Shown one piece after another: positions 15,364 through 24,519 of a stretch of DNA of 64,000 nt; position 1 is the stretch's first letter; the number at the start of each line of letters is the position of its first letter. Origin of the DNA: Nocardioides sp. T2.26MG-1 (GTDB taxonomy: Bacteria > Actinomycetota > Actinomycetes > Propionibacteriales > Nocardioidaceae); the NCBI RefSeq assembly GCF_950101795.1, contig NZ_CATNLZ010000004.1, positions 62,001 through 126,000 on the forward strand, written 5' to 3'. The translations under genes and the position numbers were made by a program. The notes under the pieces are model-generated. The model saw nothing but the letters and a program-made list of their open reading frames with translations. It ran no database searches and was not told the origin of the DNA.

Positions 15364-17265
15364 ATGCCATCCTCGCGCACCCGGCTGCTGGCGCTCACCT
15401 GCGCCCTGGCCGCCACGCTGTCCCTGACCGGCGTCGCCAGCGCCTCCACGGCGGCCGCCCCGACGGGCACCCCGACGGCCGTGGCGCTCGCGGCCACCCA
15501 CCGCGGCCTCGACCGGCTGCTCACCGACGGCACGCCCAACGGCCGGGCGATCGTCACGTTCGACGCGGTGCCGACCGCCGCCGAGGTGGGCGCCCTCCGC
15601 GCGCTCGGCCTGACCGTGCAGCCGATGTCGCACCTCCCGCTGGCGCTCGTCGACGGCCCGGTGGCGGCGATGGTGCGGGCCGTGGCCGGCGGCATCGGTC
15701 TCGACGTCTACCCCGACGAGCGGCTCCAGCTGCTCGACACCCCCGCGACCGAGGCGATGTCCTCGAGTCCGGCAGCGGCCCGGGCCCTGCGCGCGAGGGG
15801 CTTCACCGGCAAGGGCGTCACGGTCGGCGTGGTCGACTCCGGCTGCGACGCGACCCACTCCGACCTCGCCGACCACGTCGTCCGCAACGTCAGCCTGCTC
15901 AGCCCCGAGTACGCCAACGCCGGCACCGACCCGATGATCGTCGTACCCGTCGACCAGGGCCCGGTCAGCAACACCGACCTCGGCAGCGGCCACGGCACCC
16001 ACGTCGCCGGCATCATCGCCGCCGACTCGACCTCCGTCGCCGACGGCAGCCGGTACGGCGTCGCACCGGACGCCGACCTGGCCTGCTTCGCGATCGGCGC
16101 CGTGCTGTTCACCACCGCGGTCGTCACCGCCTACGACTACATGCTCGACCAGCCCGACCTGCTCGGCATCGACGTGGTCAACAACTCCTGGGGCAACAGC
16201 TACCGCCAGTTCGACCCGCGTGACCCCGTCGCGGTCGCGACCAAGGCGGTCGTCGACCGCGGCGTCACCGTGGTGTTCGCCGCGGGCAACTCCGGCGGCG
16301 GCACGGTGCCGATGAGCCTGAACCCGTTCTCGCAGTCCCCGTGGGTGATCTCGGTGGCCGCGGGCACCCTCGACCGCCGGCGCGGCGACTTCTCCTCCAA
16401 CGGCCTGGTCCACGACAACTCCCTGCCCACCGCGGTCGGCGCGGAGGGCCACACGACGTTCGCCGGCGACCGGATCGGCCTGGTGCACCCCGACATCACC
16501 GCCCCGGGCGTCGACATCAGCTCGACGTGCGACAGCGCGGGCACCCTGATCGGCCCCTGCGGGCCGGACGAGAACGCCTCGGCGTCCGGCACCTCGATGG
16601 CCTCCCCGCACATCGCGGGCGCCGCGGCGGTGCTGCTGCAGGCCCAGCCGCGGCTGACACCCGCCCAGGTCAGGCTCGCCCTGCAGGCGACCGCCACCCC
16701 AGTGCAGGCCGCCGAGGGCGGCGCCCGCCTGCCGTTCTGGCAGGTCGGCTACGGCTTCGCCAACCTCGACCGGGCGGTGCGACTGGTGCGCTCCGACCAC
16801 TGGCCGCGCAAGCTCCGCGCCGCCGCCCGCGCCGCCGACCGCCGGGTCCTCGCCGCCGACGGCACGCGCGTGGTCCGGTCCGACTTCTTCGTCCACGAGG
16901 CGCCGCCGGCCACCGTCGGCGGCAGCGACTCCGCGTCGTACGGCGTCCCCGTCTCCGCCCGCGCCACGTCCCTCGCGGTCAGCCTCGCGTTCCCGTCCGG
17001 CGGCACCGTCGGCGCCAGCCTGTTCAGCTACACCGTGCGGGTCCTCGACCCCGACGGCAAGGTCGTGGGCACCACGACCACCGACCCCGTCGCGGGCTCA
17101 GGCACGGCGCTGGCGACGGTCCGGCCATCGGGCGGCCTGAAGGCCGGGACCTACACGTTCGAGGTCACCGGCGACTACGCCGCCTCCGACCCAGACACGG
17201 TCGACAGCGACTCGGTGCTGGGCCGGTTCGTCACCCTGCACGTGGCACAGCTCAGGCGCGGCTGA
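15364..17265 (+). CDS. Secreted subtilisin-like serine protease (S8)
   Basis: 633 residues: signal peptide (LLALTCALAATLSLTGVASAS), a propeptide-like stretch to about 130, then the S8 catalytic domain with Asp158 (VVDSGCD), His210 (GHGTHVAG) and Ser411 (GTSMASPH), and the oxyanion Asn in AAGNSGG. The C-terminal ~140 residues look like a beta-sandwich (YTVRVLDPDGKVVG; AGTYTFEVTGDY) resembling PPC-type domains. There is no cell-wall anchor, so it is probably released. The triad is intact, so an active protease is expected. It shares a very tight divergent start region with the GH114-like gene. Confidence 0.93.
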   Translation: MPSSRTRLLALTCALAATLSLTGVASASTAAAPTGTPTAVALAATHRGLDRLLTDGTPNGRAIVTFDAVPTAAEVGALRALGLTVQPMSHLPLALVDGPVAAMVRAVAGGIGLDVYPDERLQLLDTPATEAMSSSPAAARALRARGFTGKGVTVGVVDSGCDATHSDLADHVVRNVSLLSPEYANAGTDPMIVVPVDQGPVSNTDLGSGHGTHVAGIIAADSTSVADGSRYGVAPDADLACFAIGAVLFTTAVVTAYDYMLDQPDLLGIDVVNNSWGNSYRQFDPRDPVAVATKAVVDRGVTVVFAAGNSGGGTVPMSLNPFSQSPWVISVAAGTLDRRRGDFSSNGLVHDNSLPTAVGAEGHTTFAGDRIGLVHPDITAPGVDISSTCDSAGTLIGPCGPDENASASGTSMASPHIAGAAAVLLQAQPRLTPAQVRLALQATATPVQAAEGGARLPFWQVGYGFANLDRAVRLVRSDHWPRKLRAAARAADRRVLAADGTRVVRSDFFVHEAPPATVGGSDSASYGVPVSARATSLAVSLAFPSGGTVGASLFSYTVRVLDPDGKVVGTTTTDPVAGSGTALATVRPSGGLKAGTYTFEVTGDYAASDPDTVDSDSVLGRFVTLHVAQLRRG

Positions 17266-17287
17266 GCGACCTGGCGGCGGGGTCGGC

Positions 17288-18055
17288 CTAGAAGTCGAAG
17301 CCGTCGAACATGTCGCCGATGCCCTCGCCGATCGAGCCGATGCCGTCACCGATGCCCTCACCGAGCGCGCCGATGCCGTCACCGAGGGCGTCGAAGCCGC
17401 CCATGCCGCCGAACATCATGCCGGCGAACATCAGCTCCATCGGACCGAAGGCACCGAAGTAGCCGGTGGCGTAGGGCTGGTAGGCCCGGCCGCCCTGCCA
17501 GTAGGGCACCCGCTGGGCGCCCACCATCACCATCCGGGCGTCGGGGTCGGCGCCGGCGGCGACCCGCTCGGCGTCGAGGGCGCAGGCGGGCACGTCGCGG
17601 GTGGCGCCACCGGGCGGGGTCCACGGCACGTCGGCGACGGAGAGCCCGTGCCGCGGGTCGAAGAAGCACGGCGGGCGGCGGGTCGGCAGCGGTTCGCCCG
17701 CCACCCGCGCGCGGACGCACGCGATCGCGTAGCGCCCGTCATCGAGGATCTGCGTGACGTGCCGGACGTCGTCGGGACGCGTCATCGCGTCGCCGGCCGT
17801 CTTGGCGGACTCGTAGGCGTCGAGAGCGCGCTGGTAGTCGGCGTTCTCCCCCGCCCCGAGCTCGTGTCCCGCGAGATCCAGGTCGAGTGCTTGGAGCTCC
17901 TCTCCCAGAGCCGTGATGTCCTCGAAGGCGAGCTTCTTGACCGGCTCCAGCTCCGCGCGCTGGCGCTCCAGCTCACGCACCCGGGCGCTGCGCCGGGCGA
18001 GCACGACCCCCGCCACCACGGCGGCGAGCAGGAGGAGGACCACCACGCTTCCCAT
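17288..18055 (-). CDS. Membrane-anchored protein of unknown function with Gly-Ile-Gly tail
   Basis: 255 residues: an N-terminal membrane anchor (VVVLLLLAAVVAGVVLA), a charged coiled-coil stretch (about 20-65), a central domain with conserved-looking motifs (PPCFFDPRHGLSVADVPWTPPG; RVPYWQGGRAYQPYATGYFG) and a C-terminal run of short repeats of the type GDGIGALGEGIG ending DMFDGFDF. Three Cys residues lie in the central part. I recall similar central motifs next to TPM-type membrane proteins in Streptomyces, but no function is known. It sits alone, converging with the subtilase. Confidence 0.7.
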   Translation of the reverse strand: MGSVVVLLLLAAVVAGVVLARRSARVRELERQRAELEPVKKLAFEDITALGEELQALDLDLAGHELGAGENADYQRALDAYESAKTAGDAMTRPDDVRHVTQILDDGRYAIACVRARVAGEPLPTRRPPCFFDPRHGLSVADVPWTPPGGATRDVPACALDAERVAAGADPDARMVMVGAQRVPYWQGGRAYQPYATGYFGAFGPMELMFAGMMFGGMGGFDALGDGIGALGEGIGDGIGSIGEGIGDMFDGFDF

Positions 18056-18103
18056 GGACCGAGCGTACGGAGAGCGGGCAAGCGCCTCGGCGCGCGCGAG
18101 TGG

Positions 18104-18343
18104 TCAGCCGGGGGCGGCCAGGGCGCCGTCGGAGGTGCGGTAGACCAGGCCGTCGGCGACCGCGAACGAGAGTGCCCGGTCGAACCGGTTCGGCTCCCAG
18201 AACGACGCGCCCACCAGGCGGGCCAGCTCGTCCGGCCGCTGAGGCCCCGTGGTCTCCAGCGCGCGGACGATCTGGCCCATCTCGTGGAACACCTGGCGGT
18301 CGCGCCTGCCCTCGGTCGAGGGCTTGGGCGGTGGCATCGGCAT
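18104..18343 (-). CDS. Small winged-helix-like protein downstream of an MFS gene
   Basis: 79 residues. The N-terminus is Pro-rich (MPMPPPKP) and the rest reads like a compact helix-turn-helix/wing (FHEMGQIVRALETTGPQRPDELARLVGASFWEP, then a strand pair VADGLVYRTSDGAL). GAGGAGA precedes the ATG at 18343. It starts 29 bases after the MFS transporter stop on the same strand and is probably its operon partner. No named family is recognised; a DNA-binding role is a guess from shape only. Confidence 0.6.
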   Translation of the reverse strand: MPMPPPKPSTEGRRDRQVFHEMGQIVRALETTGPQRPDELARLVGASFWEPNRFDRALSFAVADGLVYRTSDGALAAPG

Positions 18344-18372
18344 CGGTGTCTCCTCTCGACTCGTGCGCGGCG

Positions 18373-19863
18373 TCAGGCGTGCTGCGGCTGGACGGCGCCG
18401 GGACCCGTCGCGGTGCCGGTGTCGTCGTCCTCCGCGGTCAGCGGCTTGGCCAGGCTCTCCAGCGACTTGCCCTCGGCCTTGACGCCCAGGAACGCCTCGA
18501 CGATGCCGCCCGCGATCATCAGCGCGGCGCCGATGAAGTAGCCGACCGCGATCTGGGTGATGTCCTTGTCGGCGGAGGCCCGCTCGATCAGCCAGCCGAA
18601 GAACAGCGGGCCGGAGATGCCGCCCGCCGCCGTACCGATCGCGTAGAAGAACGCGATGCACAGCGCCCGCGTCTCCATCGGGAACACCTCGCTGGCGGTG
18701 AGGTACGCCGCGCTCGCGCCGGCCGAGGCCATGAAGAAGATGATCGCGCCCATCAGCGTGAGGGTCTTGGCGTCGAAGCTGCCGAGGTAGAAGCCGGTGA
18801 TCGCGAGCAGGGTGCCCGAGCCCAGGTAGGTCGCGGTGATCATCTTGACCCGGCCGAGGCTGTCGAACAGCGGGCTGAGCAGCAGCGCACCGGCGAAGTT
18901 GCTGACCGCGAAGATCGCGATGTAGTAGCCGGTCTGCTTCACCCCGAGGAACGTGGTCAGGGTGTCGCCGTAGGTGAAGAAGAACGCGTTGTAGAGGAAC
19001 GCCTGGCCCACGAACAGCGAGAAGCACAGCACGGTGCGCTTGGGGTAGAGCGTGAACACGGTCTTGGCGATCAGCGCGATGCCGATCGACTTGCGCTGCC
19101 GGATCGTGATCGTGTCGTGGACGTCGTGCAGCTGGTGGTGGGACTCCTCCGAGACCGTCCGCTCGATGTCCTGGACGATCTGCTCGGCCTCGTCCTCCCG
19201 GCCGTGGATGAACAGCCAGCGCGGGCTCTCCGGCACGTTGCGCCGCACGATCAGGATGCCGACCGCGAGGATCGCGCCCAGACCGAATGCGAGCCGCCAG
19301 CCCCAGGACTGGTCGATCATCGTCGGGTCGAGCAGCGGGATCGTGAGCAGCGCGCCGCCCGCGGCACCGACCCAGAACGACCCGTTGATCGCGACGTCGA
19401 CGCGACCGCGGTACTTCGCCGGGATCAGCTCGTCGATGGCGGAGTTGATCGCGGCGTACTCACCGCCGATGCCGCAGCCGGTCAGGAAACGGCAGGCGAA
19501 GTACCACATCGGGTTCATGGAGAACGCCGTCAGCACGGTGGCCACGGTGTAGACGGCCAGCGTGATGATGAACAGCTTCTTGCGGCCCAGCCGGTCGGTG
19601 AGCTGGCCGAAGAAGAGCGCGCCCAGACAGGCGCCCGCGACGTACATCGACCCCGCCAGGCCGATGTCGAAGTTGTTCATGCCCAGGCCGCTGCCGTCGG
19701 GCTTGAGGGCGTCGGACATCGAGCCCACGATCGTGACCTCGAGCCCGTCCAGGATCCAGACGGTGCCGAGGCCGATGACGACGAGCCAGTGCCATCGCGC
19801 CCACGGGAGGCGGTCCAGGCGAGCGGGGATGTCGGTGGTGATCCGACCGGTTTCGACTGCCAT
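18373..19863 (-). CDS. MFS transporter, metabolite:H+ symporter/sugar-porter type
   Basis: 496 residues, about 12 hydrophobic segments. It has the sugar-porter/metabolite-symporter signatures LDGLEVTIVGSM in TM1, DRLGRKKLFIITL after TM2, FLTGCGIGGEYAAINSAI in TM4 and PESPRWLF before the large central loop. That loop (about 215-265) is rich in charged residues and His (SEESHHQLHDVHD). Substrates of close relatives range from sugars to aromatic acids and cannot be decided here. The gene leads a two-gene unit with the 79-residue protein and lies 128 bases from the HBD gene on the same strand. Confidence 0.88.
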   Translation of the reverse strand: MAVETGRITTDIPARLDRLPWARWHWLVVIGLGTVWILDGLEVTIVGSMSDALKPDGSGLGMNNFDIGLAGSMYVAGACLGALFFGQLTDRLGRKKLFIITLAVYTVATVLTAFSMNPMWYFACRFLTGCGIGGEYAAINSAIDELIPAKYRGRVDVAINGSFWVGAAGGALLTIPLLDPTMIDQSWGWRLAFGLGAILAVGILIVRRNVPESPRWLFIHGREDEAEQIVQDIERTVSEESHHQLHDVHDTITIRQRKSIGIALIAKTVFTLYPKRTVLCFSLFVGQAFLYNAFFFTYGDTLTTFLGVKQTGYYIAIFAVSNFAGALLLSPLFDSLGRVKMITATYLGSGTLLAITGFYLGSFDAKTLTLMGAIIFFMASAGASAAYLTASEVFPMETRALCIAFFYAIGTAAGGISGPLFFGWLIERASADKDITQIAVGYFIGAALMIAGGIVEAFLGVKAEGKSLESLAKPLTAEDDDTGTATGPGAVQPQHA

Positions 19864-19991
19864 GAAGGCTGCCGTACCCAGCCGTGACGGTCGTCACTCA
19901 CCCCGGCAACGAGCCGGTCGTCCGAAGAGCTCCCCCCGGCAGTGGCGTCCTCGCGTCGATTGCGGGGTCAACCTCCAGCCCGGACTACCGA

Positions 19992-21812
19992 CTAACGGAC
20001 GGAGTAGTCCCGGAACCCGCGCTTGGTCTTGCGGCCGAGGTAGCCCGCGGCGACGAGGTGCTCGAGCAGCGGGGCCGGGGCGAACCCGCGCTCGCGGAAC
20101 TCCAGGTAGAGCTCGCGCTGGATCGCCAGCGACACGTCGTTGCCGACCACGTCGAGCAGCTCGAAGGGGCCCATCGGCAGCGCGCAGCCCTGCTTCATCG
20201 CGAGGTCGATGTCGTCGGCGGTGGCGTAGTGCGCCTCGAGCATCTTCACGGCGTCGTTGAGGTAGGGGAACAGCAGCGCGTTGACGATGAAGCCCGCCCG
20301 GTCCGCGCACGTGACGCCGACCTTGCCGATCCTCGCGACCAGCGCGCGGGTGGTCTCGGTGACGGCCTCGTCGGTGGACACCGTCGAGACCACCTCGACG
20401 AGCTTCATGACGGGCGCGGGGTTGAAGAAGTGCATGCCGATGACGTCCTGCGGCCGCTTGGTCGCGCGGGCGCACGAGATGATCGGCAGGCTGGACGTGG
20501 TCGTTGCGAGGATCGCCCCCGGCTTGCAGATCTCGTCGAGGTTCTCGAACAGCGTCGTCTTGACCTGGAGGTCCTCGGCGATCGCCTCGACCACGATGTC
20601 GACGTCGGCAAGGTCGTCGAGACTGGTCGACCCGGTGAGCCGGCCGAGCACCTGGGCCTTGGCCTCCTCGGTGGAGCGTCCGCGCTGGATCTGCTTGTCG
20701 AAGCTGCGGGTGATCGCCGCGACGACGCCGTCGACCTTGTCGGCCGAGCGGCCGACGTAGAGGACGTCGTACCCGGCCTTGGCGAAGACCTCGACGATGC
20801 CGGTCGCCATGGTGCCGGTGCCGACGACGCCGACCTTGTTGATCTGGTGGCGGAAGGTCGGCTGCTCGTCGGCCGACGGGGTCTGGTCGTCCGGGACGAC
20901 GACAGGGCTGTCGTGGGTCTCGTAGGTGTAGAAGCCGCGGCCGGTCTTGCGGCCCAGCATGCCCGCGGTGACCATCTGCTTGAGGATCGGTGTCGGGGCG
21001 TGCAACCGGTCGCGGCCCTGGTGGTACATCGTCTCGAGGATCTCGTACGCCGTGTCCAGGCCGATCAGGTCGAGCAGCGCGAGCGGTCCCATCGGGTAGC
21101 CGCAGCCGAAGCGCATCGCGGCGTCGATGTCCTCGCGCGAGGCGTACTTGCCCTCGTACATCGCGACCGCGTGGTTGAGATAGCCGAACAGCAGGGTGTT
21201 GGCGATGAAGCCGGCCTTGTCGCCGCAGACCACCGGCGACTTGCCGACGCTGGTCACCAGCGCGGTGACGTCGTCGAGCACGGCCGGCTCGGTGACGACC
21301 GTGCGCACCACCTCGACGAGCGACTGGACCGGCGCGGGGTTGAAGAAGTGCACACCGACCACGCGGCCCGGGCTCGCGTTGGCGGTCGAGATCTCCGTGA
21401 CCGACAGCGAGGAGGTGTTGGTGGCGAGGATCGCCTCGGGCGACACGATCTCGTCGAGCTCGCGGAAGATCGCCTTCTTGGTCTCGAGCGACTCCACCAC
21501 CGCCTCGACCACGAACCCCGCGTCGGCGAGGTCCTTGAGCGAGGTGGTGAACGTGATCCGCTCCAGCAGCTCGGCCTGCTCGGCGGCGGTCATCTTCTCG
21601 CGCTTCACCGCGCGGGCCGTCGAGTGCTCGAGGTACTGCCGGCCGCGGGCCAGCGACTCCTCGTCCTTCTCGACGCCGACCACCGTGTGGCCGGCCCGGG
21701 CGAAGACCTCGGCGATGCCGGCACCCATGGTGCCCAGGCCGATGACACCGACGGTCGTGAAGGGGCGGGGAGCAGTGGCGGCGGGCGCGGGGGACGTCGT
21801 CATGCCGCGCAT
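19992..21812 (-). CDS. 3-hydroxybutyryl-CoA dehydrogenase, tandem-duplicated form
   Basis: 606 residues consisting of two complete 3-hydroxyacyl-CoA dehydrogenase units. Each has its own Rossmann motif ([11 protein letters not shown] near 23; [11 protein letters not shown] near 320), a [18 protein letters not shown] block with the catalytic His, and a C-terminal [26 protein letters not shown] domain. Single-unit enzymes are ~285 residues. It reduces acetoacetyl-CoA to 3-hydroxybutyryl-CoA, the step between the thiolase and the crotonase before Ccr. A degenerate copy of the pathway palindrome lies 38 bases upstream. Start 21812 or the ATG at 21803 are both possible; neither has a clear Shine-Dalgarno. 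Confidence 0.92.
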   Translation of the reverse strand: MRGMTTSPAPAATAPRPFTTVGVIGLGTMGAGIAEVFARAGHTVVGVEKDEESLARGRQYLEHSTARAVKREKMTAAEQAELLERITFTTSLKDLADAGFVVEAVVESLETKKAIFRELDEIVSPEAILATNTSSLSVTEISTANASPGRVVGVHFFNPAPVQSLVEVVRTVVTEPAVLDDVTALVTSVGKSPVVCGDKAGFIANTLLFGYLNHAVAMYEGKYASREDIDAAMRFGCGYPMGPLALLDLIGLDTAYEILETMYHQGRDRLHAPTPILKQMVTAGMLGRKTGRGFYTYETHDSPVVVPDDQTPSADEQPTFRHQINKVGVVGTGTMATGIVEVFAKAGYDVLYVGRSADKVDGVVAAITRSFDKQIQRGRSTEEAKAQVLGRLTGSTSLDDLADVDIVVEAIAEDLQVKTTLFENLDEICKPGAILATTTSSLPIISCARATKRPQDVIGMHFFNPAPVMKLVEVVSTVSTDEAVTETTRALVARIGKVGVTCADRAGFIVNALLFPYLNDAVKMLEAHYATADDIDLAMKQGCALPMGPFELLDVVGNDVSLAIQRELYLEFRERGFAPAPLLEHLVAAGYLGRKTKRGFRDYSVR

Positions 21813-21849
21813 GGTTGCACGGGGTCACCCCTCACGACAGTGTCCTAGT

Positions 21850-21863
21850 TCACTCATCAGTAA
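21850..21863. promoter_or_regulatory. Degenerate TTACC-N4-GGTAA palindrome upstream of HBD
   Basis: On the minus strand TTACT GATG AGTGA. The layout is two five-base arms with a four-base centre, as at ccr, but the inner bases are T/A in place of C/G and one base in the right arm is off. It is 38 bases upstream of the HBD start, and on the other side 96 bases from nucS. On its own it would not be convincing; its position before another pathway gene is why it is listed. Confidence 0.35.
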
Positions 21864-21958
21864 CTTGGAACGTTCACAACCCCGCATCCCTCGTCCGACG
21901 GCCCAGGACGTGGCGCGACGACCGGCCGCGACCGGTGGTCGGGGTAGATTCCTCGCCC

Positions 21959-22636
21959 GTGAGACTCGTCGTAGCCCGCTGCCAGGTCGACTACGCCGGG
22001 CGCCTGACCGCGCACCTGCCGATGGCGACGCGAGTGCTGATGATCAAGGCCGACGGGTCGGTGCTCGTGCACTCCGACGGCGGCTCCTACAAGCCGCTGA
22101 ACTGGATGTCGCCGCCGTGCACGTTCCGGGAGGGCGCGACCGAGGACGGCCAGGTCGAGTGGACCGTCACCAACCCCAAGAGCGACGACACCCTGCGCAT
22201 CCTCATCGAGGAGGTGCTGCACGAGTCGGTCCACGAGCTCGGCGTCGACCCCGGGCTGCAGAAGGACGGCGTCGAGAAGCACCTGCAGGAGCTGCTCGCC
22301 GAGCACCCCGCCACCCTCTCCCCCGGCCTCACCCTGGTCCGGCGGGAGTACCCCACCGCGATCGGGCCGGTGGACCTGATGTGCCGCGACGCCGACGGCG
22401 GCAGCGTCGCGGTCGAGATCAAGCGCCGCGGTGAGATCGACGGCGTCGAGCAGCTGACCCGCTACCTCGAGCTGCTCAACCGCGACCCGCTGCTCGCACC
22501 GGTCCGCGGCATCTTCGCCGCCCAGGAGATCAAGCCCCAGGCCCGCGTGCTCGCCACCGACCGCGGCATCGCCTGCGCGGTGGTCGACTACGACGCGCTC
22601 CGGGGCCTCGACGACCCGTCGCATCGCTTGTTCTGA
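21959..22636 (+). CDS. nucS: Endonuclease NucS (mismatch-specific)
   Basis: 225 residues from a GTG start, the same size as mycobacterial NucS. The nuclease core is intact: Asp139 (GPVDLMC), Glu153 and Lys155 (VAVEIKRRG), corresponding to the catalytic D-E-K of archaeal NucS. The C-terminus ends in a clamp-binding-like tail (PSHRLF). NucS cuts both strands at G-T, G-G and T-T mismatches and is the core of non-canonical mismatch repair in actinobacteria lacking MutS/MutL. The GTG matches the conserved N-terminus ([21 protein letters not shown]); upstream codons of the open frame are not conserved. The gene diverges from HBD. Confidence 0.95.
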   Translation: MRLVVARCQVDYAGRLTAHLPMATRVLMIKADGSVLVHSDGGSYKPLNWMSPPCTFREGATEDGQVEWTVTNPKSDDTLRILIEEVLHESVHELGVDPGLQKDGVEKHLQELLAEHPATLSPGLTLVRREYPTAIGPVDLMCRDADGGSVAVEIKRRGEIDGVEQLTRYLELLNRDPLLAPVRGIFAAQEIKPQARVLATDRGIACAVVDYDALRGLDDPSHRLF

Positions 22637-22855
22637 CTACAGGTACAGGTCGACCGCGCGCCGCTCGCCGTACTGCCCGTAGGCCTCCGCCACCGCGCTC
22701 ACCGCACCCGAGGGCCGGATCGGCGCCGGCACGTGCACGTCGATCGGCTCGCGGCGCGAGTGACCGGGCTCCCGGCGCTCGCGCGGCACGGATGCTGTGA
22801 GCGGCTCCACCGCCGTGGACGGCCGGCGCGGGCCGGGGATCGAGGTGACGCGCAT
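22637..22855 (-). CDS. Hypothetical small protein converging on nucS
   Basis: A 72-codon ORF whose stop abuts the nucS stop. The product is Pro/Arg-rich through its first two thirds, and its C-terminus (IRPSGAVSAVAEAYGQYGERRAVDLYL) has a protein-like composition unlike random GC-rich frames. There is no clear ribosome-binding site before the ATG at 22855. This is the only candidate in an otherwise gene-free stretch (22637-23045). It could be a real conserved small protein or a chance frame. Confidence 0.4.
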   Translation of the reverse strand: MRVTSIPGPRRPSTAVEPLTASVPRERREPGHSRREPIDVHVPAPIRPSGAVSAVAEAYGQYGERRAVDLYL

Positions 22856-23045
22856 GCGGGGTCAACGGCGGCAGCGACCCGGGGTCACGCCGGGACCTCG
22901 GTTCCGTCCCGTAACCGGTCCAACGAGCTCATCGCGGTGTCGGCGCCGCGTGCGATGGTGCCCCGAACCCGACACCCAAGGGAGGCTCGGGATGCCCGCC
23001 CACGACAACCAGCCGACGCCACACAGGTAGGGGCTGGCCCGTCGA

Positions 23046-23240
23046 TCACGGCTGTCGGTTCTGCTGCTGCACGACCTCGATCAGCCACTGGACCCGAGCC
23101 TCGAGGGCGGCCACTCGAGCCTCGAGGGTGGCGATGTGAACCTGAGGACTCGGCTGTGCCTGAACCTTGCGGGCCCTCTTGGCCTCCTTGGCCGTCTGCC
23201 GGTTGAACTCGGCGTTGGCGAGGTCGACCCACTTGCCCAT
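23046..23240 (-). CDS. Small coiled-coil protein, unknown function
   Basis: 64 residues. The N-terminal MGKWVDLANAEFNRQTAKEAKRARK is amphipathic and basic; the C-terminal half (ATLEARVAALEARVQWLIEVVQQQ) has leucine/valine heptads of a short parallel coiled coil. AGGAGG eight bases before the ATG at 23240 is one of the best ribosome-binding sites in the window, so translation is likely. It is monocistronic or a distal gene behind the ArsR regulator on the same strand. No family is recognised; oligomerisation is the only inference. Confidence 0.7.
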   Translation of the reverse strand: MGKWVDLANAEFNRQTAKEAKRARKVQAQPSPQVHIATLEARVAALEARVQWLIEVVQQQNRQP

Positions 23241-23301
23241 GTGACTAGCCTCCTGGCTCCTGACGACTCCCTCGGGACCAGTCTCACACCCGACCGGTTG
23301 A

Positions 23302-23985
23302 TCACGGGCGAGTGAGGTCGCAACCCAGCCCGACGAGCTCGTCCCGACCGCGGTCGGTGAGCCGCAGCGCCCGCGAGTCGGGTGAGCGGGGCTCGAACCA
23401 GCCGCGGTCGACCAGCGCCGCCCCGAGGCCGGCACCCAGCGCCCCGGCCAGGTGGGGGCGGCGCTCGGTCCAGTCCAGGCAGGGCCGGGCGAAGGAGCGC
23501 CGCAGCCCGCGCGCGGCCTCGACGTCGACGCCCCAGCCGGCGAGGGCGGCGGCGCCGGCCGGCGTCACGTCGTACGCGTCGGTGAGCCAGCCGTGCTGCA
23601 GCAGCGCATCGTGCAGCGCGACCCCGCAGCGGCCCGCGAGGTGGTCGTAGCAGGTGCGGGCGTACCCCAGCGCCCGGGCGTGGCCCGACTCGCGCAGCGT
23701 GGTGACCGGTCGTGGCGGCGCCACGTGCGAGAGGGCCTCGAGCGCCTCGCCGACCGCGGGTCCGGCGATCCGGTAGTAGCGGTGCCGGCCCTGAGCCACC
23801 ACCTCGACCAGGCCACCGGCGAGCAGCCGCGCGAGGTGCTCGCTCGCCGTCGACGGGCCGACCCGCGCGACCCGGGCGAGCTCCCCCGCGGCCAGCGCCC
23901 GGCCGCCCATCAGGCTGTCGAGCATCCGGGCCCGGCTCGGGTCCCCGATCAGGGCCCCCACGGCGGCGAGGTCGGTGTCGTGCAC
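23302..23985 (-). CDS. ArsR-family winged-helix regulator with C-terminal effector domain
   Basis: 227 residues. The first ~95 are an ArsR-type winged helix (LIGDPSRARMLDSLMGG, AGELARVARVGPSTASEHLARLLAGGLVEVVAQGRHRYYRI) without the Cys metal-binding motif (CxC) of classical metal sensors. The remaining ~130 residues are a helical domain (GYARTCYDHLAGRCGVALHDAL) found in a non-metal ArsR subgroup. It diverges from a DinB-like gene 65 bases away, and an 8-base perfect inverted repeat in that gap is its likely operator. The signal may be a small organic molecule or redox state. Confidence 0.85.
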   Translation of the reverse strand: MHDTDLAAVGALIGDPSRARMLDSLMGGRALAAGELARVARVGPSTASEHLARLLAGGLVEVVAQGRHRYYRIAGPAVGEALEALSHVAPPRPVTTLRESGHARALGYARTCYDHLAGRCGVALHDALLQHGWLTDAYDVTPAGAAALAGWGVDVEAARGLRRSFARPCLDWTERRPHLAGALGAGLGAALVDRGWFEPRSPDSRALRLTDRGRDELVGLGCDLTRP

Positions 23986-24006
23986 GTGGCGAGGCTACGA
24001 CGACCG

Positions 24007-24028
24007 CGCTTCGGCCCGCACCGAAGCG
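24007..24028. promoter_or_regulatory. Perfect inverted repeat, candidate ArsR operator
   Basis: CGCTTCGG-N6-CCGAAGCG, both eight-base arms exact, between the ArsR gene (start 23985) and the divergent DinB-like gene (start 24051). Arm length and central placement suit an ArsR-family dimer site controlling both directions. Confidence 0.55.
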
Positions 24029-24050
24029 TCCCGCGCCTACGGTCCGGTCC

Positions 24051-24503
24051 ATGGACAACCCCGGCACCCACGTCGAGTCCGCCGTCGAGCACTGCCTGGA
24101 CGTCGCCGCCACCTGGCTGGCCTGGGACGGCCGCCCGGCGGTGAGCGAGGACGGCGACCGCGTCTACACCCCGCACAAGGCCGTACGGCGCATCGGCGAC
24201 CACCTGGTCGACCACCTCGCCGAGGTCGAGGCGCTGCTCGCGGGCGTCGAGACCGAGCCGGACGCCTGGCACGCCAGCCTGGTCACCCTCGAGACGGACT
24301 GGGCGCGCTTCACCGAGCTCGACCTCGACGAGGCCCGGCAGCGGCTGCGCCGGCTCGGCCGGACCTTCGCGCTCCGCCTGGCGGCCGCCGGGGAGGCGGC
24401 CTGGGATGTGCCCCGCGGCGACAGCTGGACGCTGCGCCAGATCGCGGACCACCTCACCGGCGTCCGCTGGTACGCCGACCAGGTGGGCCGCCTGCCCCGC
24501 TGA
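24051..24503 (+). CDS. DinB/YfiT-like four-helix protein
   Basis: 150 residues, mostly helical, with conserved-looking His at HKAVRRIGDHLVDHLAEVEALL and IADHLTGVRWYADQVG. The pattern of His residues on helices fits the DinB/YfiT/mycothiol-dependent metalloenzyme fold (a metal site from three His). Members catalyse thiol transfer or related reactions with low-molecular-weight thiols; the exact reaction is unknown. It is divergent from the ArsR gene with a shared palindrome, so expression is probably under that repressor. Confidence 0.7.
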   Translation: MDNPGTHVESAVEHCLDVAATWLAWDGRPAVSEDGDRVYTPHKAVRRIGDHLVDHLAEVEALLAGVETEPDAWHASLVTLETDWARFTELDLDEARQRLRRLGRTFALRLAAAGEAAWDVPRGDSWTLRQIADHLTGVRWYADQVGRLPR

Positions 24504-24519
24504 CTGCCACCATCGCCTG

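Noticed and set aside
21866..21880. Possible LexA box (GGAACGTTC) upstream of nucS
   Set aside because: The actinobacterial SOS box needs GAAC-N4-GTTC; here the half-sites are adjacent without the four-base spacer.
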